Of a stretch of 27,141 nt of DNA, positions 15,266 through 23,776 are shown piece after piece; the first letter of the stretch is position 1, and each line of letters opens with the position of its first letter. The notes under the pieces were generated by a model, which saw only the letters and a list, made by a program, of their open reading frames with translations, was not told the origin of the DNA and did not search any database. A program made the translations under genes and the position numbers. Origin of the DNA: JAICIG01 sp035532215 (GTDB lineage: Bacteria > Planctomycetota > Planctomycetia > Pirellulales > JAICIG01); contig DATKRK010000041.1 in the NCBI GenBank assembly GCA_035532215.1, forward strand, positions 1 to 27,141, given 5' to 3'.

Positions 15266-17620
15266 TCATTCTTCCTTCGTCGCTTCCTTGCCGGCCGGCG
15301 TTTTCTTCGGTTCGGACGCCAGTTTTTCACGAGTCCGCTGGGCCTTTTCGGCCTCATGGTGTTTTTCGAAGTGTTCAAGCGCCCGTTGCCAAGTTTCGCG
15401 GGCCAGTTCCGTTTGGCCAGCGGCCTGGCAAGCGTCGCCGAGGTGCTCCAGGATCACGCCGTCGGGCTCTTCAACCTCGATCGCCTTCTTCAATTCTACC
15501 ACCGCCTCGTCGTAACGGCCGAGCTTGAAAAAAGCCCAGCCGAGGCTATCGCGATAGGCGGCGTTCTCGGGCTCGGCCGCCACGGCGTCTTGAACCATTT
15601 CCAGGGCCCGCTCGAGGTTCTTGCCCTGGTCGGCCCAGAGGTAGCCCAGATCGTTCTTGGCCGAAATGTCGTCCGGATACTCATCGAGCACCTGCTCGAG
15701 CCACTCTTCGGCCTGAGCAACGTCGTTTTTCATCACGGCGATGTTCGAGAGAATCAGCCGCGCCGTTTTAAGCTCTTTGCGAACGTCGTCGGCCTGATGA
15801 CCGGAGTCGAACCGCGCCAGCAACTCGCGATAGGCCTGGGCGGCCTCGTCGTACCGCTTGGCATGGTACAGAATCCACGGCACGCGGGCGGCCACCTGGA
15901 CGTTCTTGTCGTTGAGCAACACGGCGTGTTTGGCCGCGGCCAGGGCTTCGTCGGGCTTGTCCGCCATCGTCAACGCGGCGGCCAAAAAGTAGTGGAACGT
16001 CGGATCGTCGGCGGGCAAAACTCGCTCGTCGATACCGCGTTGCAAGACCTTGGCGGAATCCTCGTAACGTTCCGACACGAGCAGCGCCACGGCCCAGGTT
16101 TGCAGCACCTCTCGGGCCTTGTCGCCATTGAGCTCGAGCGCGGCGTTGAAGAACTCTTCGGCGACGTCGAAGCGTTTGGCTTCCAATGCCAACAGCCCCA
16201 GCGCCAACCGCTGAGCGTAGCCGAGCGACTCTGCGTTGGCTTCGCGCAACTTCTGGGCGGCGGCGACCAGTTTGGCAAACGCATGCTCGTCGTGCGCGAG
16301 CGTCTGCGCCTCTTCGCCCAGCATGCTAAGGCCGTTCGTCTGGTCGACGACCTCGCCGAGCACTTTTACGAGCGCCGAGGCCTTGTCGGTCTGGCGGTAG
16401 ACGGCGGCGAGCCCTTGGTAGGCGGCAGCCTGCTCGGGCGACTGCGCCGGCCCGCCAGCCGCCACGGCGGCGAACAGCGGCTCGGCCCTATCGAATTGTT
16501 TGGCGGCCAGGTATTGCTCGGCCAAGTACAGCCGCAACGGCTGGTTTTTGGCGTCCGCGGCGCGCAGCCGCTCCAATTCCGGAAGCACTTCGTTCGAGCG
16601 TCCCAGCTCGGCGAGCAGCTTGCCTAGCAGTTCATAGGGGCCGGCGCCTTGGCTCGCTTCGTGCTCTGCAAAATACTTCTTGAGCGATTCCAATGCCTTG
16701 GCCGGCTGCTTGCGCTGGGCTTCGACGCGGGCCAGTCGATACGCATACAGCGCGGCGTTCGGCTTGAGTGAATTCGCCTTTTCGAAAGCGGCTAGCGCCG
16801 CGTCCGGACGATCGGCCGCCAAGAAAACCTCGCCGAACATTTCATACGTGCGATCGGCGGCGGTCAACGCGTTGCCGTCGGCGCCCCGGCCTTCGAGCAA
16901 CATTCTTTTGGTCTGCGCGTCGAGGCCGTGTTCGTCCGGATGCTCCGCCGCTTCGATCACTTCGGCAAATGCGGCCGCGGCTTCTTTGGGCTGGCCGGTC
17001 AGATAGAACAGCCGCCCTGCCTCCAGCATCAACACGGCGCGGCCGGCCGACTTTTTGTCGGCCTGCAAGGCCAAAGCTTGACGCACCAGCTTGAGCGCCT
17101 GGTCGTACTCCTGTCGCGCGCTGAGCATGGCCGCAAGTTGCTGCAACAAGCGGGCGTCGGAAGGATCGATCTGGACCGTCCGCAATGCATAGCGGAAAGC
17201 TTCGTCTTGCCGATCAAGCTTGAAAGCCAGCGCCACGATCTGCCGCAGCACCGTGAGCGAATTCGGATCGTGCCGCAGCGCGCGTTCATACATCCGCAGC
17301 GCTCCGGCGTAATCTTCTTGCTGCTCTTTCATTCGGCCGGCGGCGAACAGGCTGACCGCCTCGATCCGCTCGCGCTCGCCAGCGCTCGCCGGGCGCTCGG
17401 GGACGAACGGCTCGGGAGCGTCGTCGAGTTCCAACGGCCGCTTGGTCGAATCGACAGGCGGAGCAGCAGTCGCTGCGGCCTTAGTAGGCGGAGCATTTTG
17501 CGGCGGCGCCGGTTCTTGGGGGGCGAGTGCGCGGGTCGCACTCGGAATTCCGACGACCCACGCCGCAAACCCGAGACAGGTTAAACCCCAGAGACGCCGA
17601 CGAAACAGACGATAGCGCAC
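15266..17620 (-). CDS. Exported TPR-repeat protein
   Basis: I place the start at GTG 17620 because AAGGAG (17628-17633) lies seven bases upstream; the longer frame to 17737 has no such site. The 784-residue product begins RYRLFRRRLWGLTCLGFAAWVVGIPSATRALA, a convincing signal peptide. A proline/alanine-rich linker follows to about residue 70. Most of the rest is TPR-type helical repeats: GALRMYERALRHDPNSLTVL, DEAFRYALRTVQIDPSD and, near the C-terminus, GRYDEAVVELKKAIEVEEPD and QTELARETWQRALEHFEKH. The end is lysine/glutamate rich (KTPAGKEATKEE). TPR proteins of this kind scaffold complexes in the periplasm or on the outer membrane. No catalytic domain is visible, and no partner can be named from the neighbours. 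Confidence 0.85.
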   Translation of the reverse strand: MRYRLFRRRLWGLTCLGFAAWVVGIPSATRALAPQEPAPPQNAPPTKAAATAAPPVDSTKRPLELDDAPEPFVPERPASAGERERIEAVSLFAAGRMKEQQEDYAGALRMYERALRHDPNSLTVLRQIVALAFKLDRQDEAFRYALRTVQIDPSDARLLQQLAAMLSARQEYDQALKLVRQALALQADKKSAGRAVLMLEAGRLFYLTGQPKEAAAAFAEVIEAAEHPDEHGLDAQTKRMLLEGRGADGNALTAADRTYEMFGEVFLAADRPDAALAAFEKANSLKPNAALYAYRLARVEAQRKQPAKALESLKKYFAEHEASQGAGPYELLGKLLAELGRSNEVLPELERLRAADAKNQPLRLYLAEQYLAAKQFDRAEPLFAAVAAGGPAQSPEQAAAYQGLAAVYRQTDKASALVKVLGEVVDQTNGLSMLGEEAQTLAHDEHAFAKLVAAAQKLREANAESLGYAQRLALGLLALEAKRFDVAEEFFNAALELNGDKAREVLQTWAVALLVSERYEDSAKVLQRGIDERVLPADDPTFHYFLAAALTMADKPDEALAAAKHAVLLNDKNVQVAARVPWILYHAKRYDEAAQAYRELLARFDSGHQADDVRKELKTARLILSNIAVMKNDVAQAEEWLEQVLDEYPDDISAKNDLGYLWADQGKNLERALEMVQDAVAAEPENAAYRDSLGWAFFKLGRYDEAVVELKKAIEVEEPDGVILEHLGDACQAAGQTELARETWQRALEHFEKHHEAEKAQRTREKLASEPKKTPAGKEATKEE

Positions 17621-17627
17621 GGCGAAT

Positions 17628-17633
17628 CTCCTT
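17628..17633 (-). promoter_or_regulatory. Ribosome binding site that fixes the TPR gene start
   Basis: AAGGAG on the minus strand, seven bases before the GTG at 17620. It decides the start in favour of a form 39 residues shorter than the longest open frame and brings the signal peptide to the N-terminus. Confidence 0.8.
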
Positions 17634-17857
17634 AAACAAACGAACCGACCCAACCGGATAGGAGGCGTCTTGGCCTGCGACACGCTTATTTTACCAAGCA
17701 AGCCCTGCGCACGCCACTTCAGCCGGCCGGCGTGCATCCCCTACTCAGTGCGGCTCATTGCCGCAAAATACAGGGCCAAAGGGGAACCCGAACGGCCTGT
17801 CTCATTCCACTTTTGACGGAGCCGCTAATGCCTTTTCAAGTCTGAGTTGATAGGTGA

Positions 17858-17930
17858 GGGTGGCTGGCGGCAGAGCGAAGCGATGCCCCAGCGAACTGGG
17901 GCTTCGCCTAGGCTCAGCCGCCAGCCACCC
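17858..17930. repeat. Nested palindromic repeat, 73 bp
   Basis: The outer arms are 13-bp perfect inverted repeats (17858-17870 and 17918-17930, GGGTGGCTGGCGG). The inner arms are GCGAAG/CTTCGC (17875-17880, 17902-17907) and GCCCCAG/CTGGGGC (17885-17891, 17896-17902) around a CGAA loop. It lies just past the end of the nusA-infB-rbfA transcript, so besides being a REP-like element it could stop or stabilise that mRNA. Confidence 0.75.
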
Positions 17931-17957
17931 GACTGTCAAAACGGCTTCGAAGAGGCA

Positions 17958-18857
17958 CTAGCGGGGCTTGCGCTTGGATAGCCCGACGGCGCCTGTCTTT
18001 TTCTTTTCGCTTGGTTTCTTGGCAGAGGCCCGCTGGTCGGCAGCGGGTTTTTGCGGAGCGCCGCTTTTTTTGCCGCCCGCGGGAGCGGTCTTCTTGGCGG
18101 CCGAGCCTTTCGCCAGCGATTCGGCCTTGGGCTTCGTTTCTTTCGGCGGTTCAGTCTCTTTGGGCTTCGCGCCTTTCACAGGCCGCTTCGGCAGGCGGTC
18201 CTTGGCGTCAGGCGCGATCTCCAGCAGAATCTTGTGCAAATTCGGCGAATAAGGGTTGGCAATCATTTCCGCGCCCAATTGATGCGCCAACGACGCGAAT
18301 TCAACGCCCTTGGTTTTAGGAATCGCGCGCTCGAGACCGGGCACGACGCCGGCAGCCAGGTCCGCCGCGCTGACCAGCCCGAGCACGGCGAAGACCTGCA
18401 TCAAGCCTCGATCGAGCGGTATCGCGTGGCCGCCGAGCGTGGCTTGGGTCAAATAGGCGATCGAAAACGGCGTCGTGCCCTCGAGTTTCTTCAGTCGCTG
18501 TTGAGCTTGTCCCAAATTCTGCTTTTTCAACGGCTCCAAGTCGAACGAATAGGTCGATTCGAACACGCTCTGCAAAGCGCGCTTCAGGTGCGTGGCCGCC
18601 GCCGTCGCGGTGGGCAGCATGTTCATCACCTCGGCCAATTCCTTGACCGTGCTCACGCGCACCTCGTTCCAATCGAAGAACGAGGTTGAAACCGCGATAA
18701 ACGCCTTATCGGCCTGCTCGTAACGGGCGTTTTCCAGGCAGCAGGCGTACAGCAAGTGTTCCAAGACCGGGCGATCGGGAATCGGCGCCGGCTTGTAGTG
18801 CTTCTTCAGCACTTTGTGCATCTTGGTCAACAACGCCATGCGGTTCGGGTTTGCCAT
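17958..18857 (-). CDS. Endonuclease III-fold protein without catalytic lysine, lysine-rich tail
   Basis: The 299-residue protein has a helical domain (residues 10-215) resembling the HhH-GPD DNA glycosylase fold. The segment L125-EGTTPF-SIAYLTQATLGGHAIPLD149 aligns without gaps to the E. coli Nth segment LPGVGRKTANVV...IAVD as I recall it. In this alignment the catalytic lysine is F131, while the catalytic aspartate is kept as D149. The C-terminal four-cysteine iron-sulfur motif of Nth is absent. Residues 225-299 are lysine/alanine/proline rich with KPKE, AAKK and KKPSEKKK units, resembling histone H1-like tails that bind nucleic acid. GAGATAGG precedes the ATG closely. Seven bases separate it from the rbfA stop, placing it in the nusA-infB-rbfA operon. 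It may bind DNA or RNA without glycosylase activity; this is inference. Confidence 0.65.
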   Translation of the reverse strand: MANPNRMALLTKMHKVLKKHYKPAPIPDRPVLEHLLYACCLENARYEQADKAFIAVSTSFFDWNEVRVSTVKELAEVMNMLPTATAAATHLKRALQSVFESTYSFDLEPLKKQNLGQAQQRLKKLEGTTPFSIAYLTQATLGGHAIPLDRGLMQVFAVLGLVSAADLAAGVVPGLERAIPKTKGVEFASLAHQLGAEMIANPYSPNLHKILLEIAPDAKDRLPKRPVKGAKPKETEPPKETKPKAESLAKGSAAKKTAPAGGKKSGAPQKPAADQRASAKKPSEKKKTGAVGLSKRKPR

Positions 18858-18864
18858 GCCTATC

Positions 18865-19329
18865 TCAGCTTTGCTCGTGCTCGTCTTCAGGAAGTGCGTC
18901 GTCGGGAGAGTCTTCGCCGCCAGTCAAATCGGCGTCGAGCGAGTCTTCGCCGGAAGAATCTTCGTCGTCGGCCGCTCCCGCCGGCTGCTTGGGCAGCACG
19001 CGGCCGAGAATCTCGGCGATCTGGATCGAGCGTTTGACCCCTTGATCCAGGATGAACTCAAGCCGCGGCGTGTATCGCGTTTCGATCCGGTTGGCCACTT
19101 TCGACTGCAAGTAGCCGGCCGCGCTTTTGAGCCCGGCCAGGCTGAGCCGCTGCTTCGTCTCGTCGCCCATGATCGAGACGTGAACTTTCGCCTGCCGCAT
19201 GTCGGGCGTCATCTCGACGAACGTCACCGTCACGTCCTGCACGCGCGGATCGTTCAGGCCGGTCAAAATGGCCATGCTGACCGCCTCGCGGACGGCTTCG
19301 GCGGCTTTCAAAACGCGACGGGACGACAT
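18865..19329 (-). CDS. rbfA: Ribosome-binding factor A
   Basis: The 154-residue product has the RbfA KH-type fold in residues 1-115: SSRRVLKAAEAVREAVSMAI, the NDPRVQDVTVTFVEMTPDMRQAKVHVSI core, and PRLEFILDQGVKRSIQIAEIL. RbfA binds the 30S subunit near the 5' end of 16S rRNA during maturation. Residues about 118-154 form an acidic serine-rich tail (DDEDSSGED and similar) not found in short bacterial RbfA. The gene starts 42 bases after the infB stop and ends seven bases before the next gene, a tight operon arrangement. No Shine-Dalgarno sequence is obvious. Confidence 0.92.
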   Translation of the reverse strand: MSSRRVLKAAEAVREAVSMAILTGLNDPRVQDVTVTFVEMTPDMRQAKVHVSIMGDETKQRLSLAGLKSAAGYLQSKVANRIETRYTPRLEFILDQGVKRSIQIAEILGRVLPKQPAGAADDEDSSGEDSLDADLTGGEDSPDDALPEDEHEQS

Positions 19330-19371
19330 AGCGGAAATCTAGCGGGCGGTTGCTCGAAACGGCGAACGAAA

Positions 19372-22026
19372 CTACAGCGTGCGGGCGACTTCTTCCACCT
19401 TGTAGGCTTCCAGCACGTCGCCTTCTTTGAGGTCGTTGAAACCGCGCAGCTTCATGCCGCACTCCAAGCCTTCGCGCACTTCGCGTGCATCGTCCTTCTC
19501 GCGCTTCAACGATTCCAACGGATAGTCGCCCACGATGCGGTTTTCGCGTATCACGCGAACTCGGCTATTGCGCTCGATCGTCCCAGCCAGCACGCGGCAG
19601 CCGGCGATCGTGCCCAGGCGGCTGATGGTGAAGGTGCGCTGCACCAATGCGCGGCCCAGATCGACGTCTCGTTTTTCCGGCTTGAGCATGCCTTCCAGAG
19701 CCGCTTTGAGGTCGTCCGACACCTGGTAGATGATCTCGTAACGGCGGATCTGTACGCCGCGTTGATCGGCCAGAACGCGGGCGCCTTCGTCAGGCACCAC
19801 GTTGAACCCGATGATCACGGCGTCCGACGCATCGGCCAGGTGTACGTCGGCTTCGGTGACGCCGCCCACCGTCTTTTGCAAGATTTTGATTTGCACTTCC
19901 GGGTGCTGCAGCTTGGTCAGTTCCTTGAGGATCGCCTCGATCGAGCCTTGCGTGTCGGCGCGGAGAATCAGGTTCAGCGTCTGCACTTCGTCGCCGCCCA
20001 ATCGATCGTGCAGCGTTTCCAGCGTGACGTGCGTCCATTGCCCGCTGAGCGCCACGCGCCGCGAGAGATTGCTCCGCTTTTCCGCGATGTCGCGGGCCTG
20101 GCTGATGTCTTCCAACACGTAAAAGTGTTCGCCCGCCGCGGGCGCTTGATCGAGTCCGGTGACGTTCACTGGAGTCGAAGGCCCGACCGCTTCGTACGTC
20201 TCGCGCGGCTGGAGCGTGTCGTACATCGCCTTGACGCGGCCGTAGGCCGCTCCGCAGACGACGACGTCGCCGACCTTGAGCGTGCCGTTTTGCACGAGCA
20301 GCTTGGCCACCACGCCGCGTCCTTCGTGCATTTCGGCTTCGAGGCAGGCGCCGTAAGCATGGCGGTGGGGATTGGCCTTGTAATCGTGCAACTCGGCGAT
20401 GGTCAGCAGCGTTTCCAGCAAATCTTCGATGCCCTGGCCGGTCAATGCGCTGCACTTCACGACTTCGGTGTCGCCGCCCCATTCGGTCGGCAGCAATTCA
20501 TTGGCGGCCAGTTGCTGCATGATCCGATCGACGTTGATGCCCGGCAGATCGATCTTGTTCAGCGCCACGATGATCGGCACGCCGGCGGCGCGGGCGTGGC
20601 TGATGGCTTCTTCGGTTTGCGGCATCACGCCGTCGTCGGCCGCCACGACCAGCACGGCGACGTCGGTAACGTTCGCCCCGCGAGCCCGCATTTCGGTGAA
20701 CGCCTCGTGACCGGGCGTATCCACGAAGGCGATCGGCCGGCCGTCGCGCTGAATGCGATACGCGCGAATGTGCTGCGTGATTCCGCCGCTTTCGCCGCTA
20801 GCCACGTCGATGCCAATGATCTTGTCCAACAGCGACGTTTTGCCGTGGTCGACGTGACCCAGGAAGGTGACCACCGGCGGACGCGCTTCCAACGACTCGG
20901 GCGCATCCTGCTGCTCTTCGATCGAGGTCAGCAATTCATTCTCCAAGTCGAAGGCCTGCCGCACTTCCACCTCGGCGCCGAATTCAACGGCCAGGAGTTC
21001 GATGGTCTCGGCATTGAGATCGGCCGTGACGCTCGACATCATGCCCAGCGAAAGCAGCTTCGAGAGCACCTTGGGCACGGGAACGCCGATCGAGGCGGAA
21101 AAGCTGCGCACGTTGCAAGGCAACTGAATCACGACGTGCCCCTTGCGCGGAGCGGCCGTGTTGACGCCCGATTTTCTCTGTCGGGGGCGCGGTCTGCGCA
21201 GAGGGCGTTCTTCTTCTCCGGCGGGCGTGACTCGTCCCGGCCGCACGCCGGCGGTCGGCGTCCGCTTGCGGCTGCGCTGGCGATCTTCGCGAGTGCCCAT
21301 CATCGTGTCGGTTTTGCCGGCAGCGGCGGCGGGACTTTTACCGCGACGAGCGCGTTCGCGGCGTTCGCTTTCGGAGATCGGCAAAGGAGCGCCCGGCGGG
21401 CCGCCCGGGCGCGCGGGGCCTCCGGCTCTGCCGGGGGCGGGCTTGGCCGAACTAGCGGCTTCGGCCTTGCGCTTCAACTCTTGTTTTTTCAGATGCGCCT
21501 GCAACGGCGTGGCGCCGCCGGCCTTGCTGGCGCGGATTGCGTCGGGCGGAAGCTTGATATCGGGCTTTTGCGGCGCGGGTTCCTGCGCTTTGGGCGGAGC
21601 CACTGGCTGTTGGATGGCTGGCAGCGGAGCCACGCGAATCGCCGGGGCCACGCGAAGCGGCGGCTTGCCGCCTTCGAAAGGCGTCCGTTTGGGAGTTTCA
21701 GGAGCGATCGGCTGCGGTTTGGCGCCGATGACCGGCGGACGTCCGGAGGGCGCGACGCCGGTCGGCGGGATGTAATCGCTTCTTCGCAAAGCGCCCGTTT
21801 CGGCGACTGGCGCGGCCGGAACCGGTTTCGCCGCGACGGCCGCTTTGGCCGGCTTGGCGGCGCTGGCGCCCCCCGCCACGTAGGCCTTGATGCGGACCAC
21901 TTCTTCATCGGTCAAACTGGCCAGCGCCGAACCCTTGCCGGTCACCCCTGCCTTGGCGCAAAGGTCCACCAAGACCTTGCTGTCCAGTTTCAATTCTTTC
22001 GCTAACGCGTAGATCCGTGAGGCCAA
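19372..22026 (-). CDS. infB: Translation initiation factor IF-2
   Basis: The 884-residue GTPase delivers and checks initiator tRNA on the 30S subunit. The frame begins with a TTG start (codon 22024-22026), nine bases after GGAG (22036-22039). An IF2-N helix (RIYALAKELKLDSKVLVDLC) is followed by a long alanine/proline/lysine linker to about 290 and a second IF2-N-like block at about 300-365. The G domain has GHVDHGKTSLLD near residue 390, DTPGHEAF and NKIDLPG. Domains II-IV run to the end, including KVLAG-type and SLKREKDDAREV motifs and a final DVLEAYKVEEVARTL. The arrangement nusA-infB-rbfA is the classic one. The length is ordinary for a planctomycete or proteobacterial-type IF-2. Confidence 0.96.
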   Translation of the reverse strand: MASRIYALAKELKLDSKVLVDLCAKAGVTGKGSALASLTDEEVVRIKAYVAGGASAAKPAKAAVAAKPVPAAPVAETGALRRSDYIPPTGVAPSGRPPVIGAKPQPIAPETPKRTPFEGGKPPLRVAPAIRVAPLPAIQQPVAPPKAQEPAPQKPDIKLPPDAIRASKAGGATPLQAHLKKQELKRKAEAASSAKPAPGRAGGPARPGGPPGAPLPISESERRERARRGKSPAAAAGKTDTMMGTREDRQRSRKRTPTAGVRPGRVTPAGEEERPLRRPRPRQRKSGVNTAAPRKGHVVIQLPCNVRSFSASIGVPVPKVLSKLLSLGMMSSVTADLNAETIELLAVEFGAEVEVRQAFDLENELLTSIEEQQDAPESLEARPPVVTFLGHVDHGKTSLLDKIIGIDVASGESGGITQHIRAYRIQRDGRPIAFVDTPGHEAFTEMRARGANVTDVAVLVVAADDGVMPQTEEAISHARAAGVPIIVALNKIDLPGINVDRIMQQLAANELLPTEWGGDTEVVKCSALTGQGIEDLLETLLTIAELHDYKANPHRHAYGACLEAEMHEGRGVVAKLLVQNGTLKVGDVVVCGAAYGRVKAMYDTLQPRETYEAVGPSTPVNVTGLDQAPAAGEHFYVLEDISQARDIAEKRSNLSRRVALSGQWTHVTLETLHDRLGGDEVQTLNLILRADTQGSIEAILKELTKLQHPEVQIKILQKTVGGVTEADVHLADASDAVIIGFNVVPDEGARVLADQRGVQIRRYEIIYQVSDDLKAALEGMLKPEKRDVDLGRALVQRTFTISRLGTIAGCRVLAGTIERNSRVRVIRENRIVGDYPLESLKREKDDAREVREGLECGMKLRGFNDLKEGDVLEAYKVEEVARTL

Positions 22027-22157
22027 GTTTCAATTCTCCGTCAGATTGTCTCGGAAGCCTTGCTCTCAAGCCCGAGACGCCGTCAAATTATCCACATTAG
22101 TTCATAACCACAATCTCCCTGTTACGTCCTTAGCCCCGAGGCGGACGCAGGCCAACG
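22027..22157 (-). promoter_or_regulatory. nusA-infB gap without ylxR or L7Ae-like genes
   Basis: These 131 bases between nusA and infB contain the GGAG binding site for infB (22036-22039) and no ORF of recognisable character. In many bacteria ylxR and an L7Ae-like gene sit here; neither is present. No strong terminator is seen, so the genes are probably co-transcribed. Confidence 0.5.
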
Positions 22158-23537
22158 CTAACCAGTCTCTTCGGCTTGATCCGGAGCGGAAACGCTCTGG
22201 ACGTCCTCCGCCGCCGGGCCGGTTCCTTCTGCCAGGCTCTCGCTTTCCTGCATTTCGCCGGTTTCGGCGGCCTGCGGCGTTTCGCCGGCAGCGGCACGGG
22301 CGGCTTGCTCTTGCGCTTCGAGGGCGGCGGTTGCGGCGTCAATGCGTTCCTGTTCGCGCTGTCGTCGCCGGGCCTCGCTGGCGGCGGCTTCCGCCTCCTC
22401 GGCCTTGGTCTCGGCCTGAGCGACGATCTTATCGACCTGCTCCATCGTCAGCTCGCCCATCTCCATCAGGGCGTCGGGCTCGATGACCGATAAGTCATCG
22501 TATGACAAAAAGCCCTCGCCGACCAGCTTCTCGCTCAGGTTTTCGTCCACGCCTTCCAACGAACTGAAGCCGGCCACCGCCCGCTCGATTTGTTCGTCCA
22601 ACTCTTCGCGGGTCATGATTTCGATGTCCCAGCCGCAGAGTTTGCTGGCCAGCCGCACGTTCTGGCCGCGGCGGCCGATGGCCAACGACAACTGGTCCTC
22701 GCGCACCAGCACGATCGCCCGGCCGAGCATCGAGCAGAGAATGACCTCTTCGACTTCGGCCGGCTGCAAGGCGTTGGGAATCAACACCTGCATGTCGTCG
22801 CTCCAGCGGACGATGTCGATCCGCTCGCCGGCCAGTTCGTCGACGATGTTTTTGATGCGGTTGCCGCGCACCCCGACGCAGGCTCCAACGCAATCGACGC
22901 GCTGATCGGTGCTGCTGACGGCCACCTTGGTGCGGTAGCCCGGTTCGCGGGCCATCGCCCGGATTTGGATCACGCCGTCGGCGATCTCGGGGATTTCCTG
23001 TTCGAACAAGCGGCCTACGAGCGCCGGCCGGGTGCGGCTGAGGATCACCTTGACCCGGCTGCCGGCCTTCTTGACTTCGAACACGGTCGCCCGCACCCGT
23101 TCGTTGGCATGGTGCGTTTCTCCGGGGATTTGTTCGCTGCGCGGCAGAATGGCTTCGCAGTTCTGCAAGGCGACCGTGGCGGCGCCCCCTTCATATCTTT
23201 GTACGACGCCGGTGACCAGTTGGCCTTTTTCTTTGTCGTATTCGTCGTAAAGTGCGTCGCGTTCGGCTTCTCGCACCTTTTGAATAATGACTTGCTTGGC
23301 GGTCTGGGCGACGATCCGGCCGAGCGTTTCGCCTTCATCGAGCGGGGCGCCATTGTGCGTGCCCGAAATCGAACCGTCGGTGCGATTGATCTGGACCGCG
23401 ATTTCCTGGTCTTCGCCGTACTGTTTTTTGGCGGCAGAGACCAGCGCAGCCTCGATGGCCTGGAACACGATTTCCTTTTCGATGTTCTTGTCGCGATGAA
23501 TCGTATCGATGATTCGCAGCAGTTCGCTCGGATTCAT
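22158..23537 (-). CDS. nusA: Transcription termination/antitermination factor NusA
   Basis: The 459-residue protein starts MNPSELLRIIDTIHRDKNIEKEIVFQAIE, the NusA N-terminal RNA-polymerase-binding domain (about 1-100). An S1 domain follows (105-170, GQLVTGVVQRYEGG to KVILSRT), then KH1 (about 200-245, GACVGVRGNRIKNIV) and KH2 (255-310, LAIGRRGQNVRLASKLCGWDI), and a helix-hairpin-helix-type region (325-375). The rest is a glutamate/alanine-rich coiled tail (375-459) instead of the acidic repeats of E. coli NusA. It binds RNA polymerase and nascent RNA in pausing, termination and antitermination. The ATG at 23537 follows a weak AAAGG. rimP, which usually precedes nusA, is not upstream; a MalK-type ATPase gene is. 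Confidence 0.95.
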   Translation of the reverse strand: MNPSELLRIIDTIHRDKNIEKEIVFQAIEAALVSAAKKQYGEDQEIAVQINRTDGSISGTHNGAPLDEGETLGRIVAQTAKQVIIQKVREAERDALYDEYDKEKGQLVTGVVQRYEGGAATVALQNCEAILPRSEQIPGETHHANERVRATVFEVKKAGSRVKVILSRTRPALVGRLFEQEIPEIADGVIQIRAMAREPGYRTKVAVSSTDQRVDCVGACVGVRGNRIKNIVDELAGERIDIVRWSDDMQVLIPNALQPAEVEEVILCSMLGRAIVLVREDQLSLAIGRRGQNVRLASKLCGWDIEIMTREELDEQIERAVAGFSSLEGVDENLSEKLVGEGFLSYDDLSVIEPDALMEMGELTMEQVDKIVAQAETKAEEAEAAASEARRRQREQERIDAATAALEAQEQAARAAAGETPQAAETGEMQESESLAEGTGPAAEDVQSVSAPDQAEETG

Positions 23538-23776
23538 AAGCCTTTACTCTTTCGTCGCCCGTGGCGATCTCAGTTCGAGTTGTCGGATTGTGAGTTTCTC
23601 GAAAAAACGGGCGCTCGGCCCTGCTCCCTCGGCGTATGAGGCTCCTGTTCGACTCGGTTTGAGGTCCGGCCCCGCTTGATTTTCACTCCGCCAAAAAACG
23701 AAAAACGGCAACCAACCTAACCCACGCGCGGCCGGCGCACCAGGCGCTGGCTCGGCTTGCGGGCACGAAAGGCCGG

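Noticed and set aside
15356..16627. 423-codon plus-strand frame opposite the TPR gene
   Set aside because: It is the shadow of the TPR coding sequence and lacks start signals.
18814..22005. 1063-codon open frame on the plus strand opposite infB, rbfA and the endonuclease III-like gene
   Set aside because: It is antisense to well-recognised genes, has no domain character, and long antisense frames are expected at this GC content.
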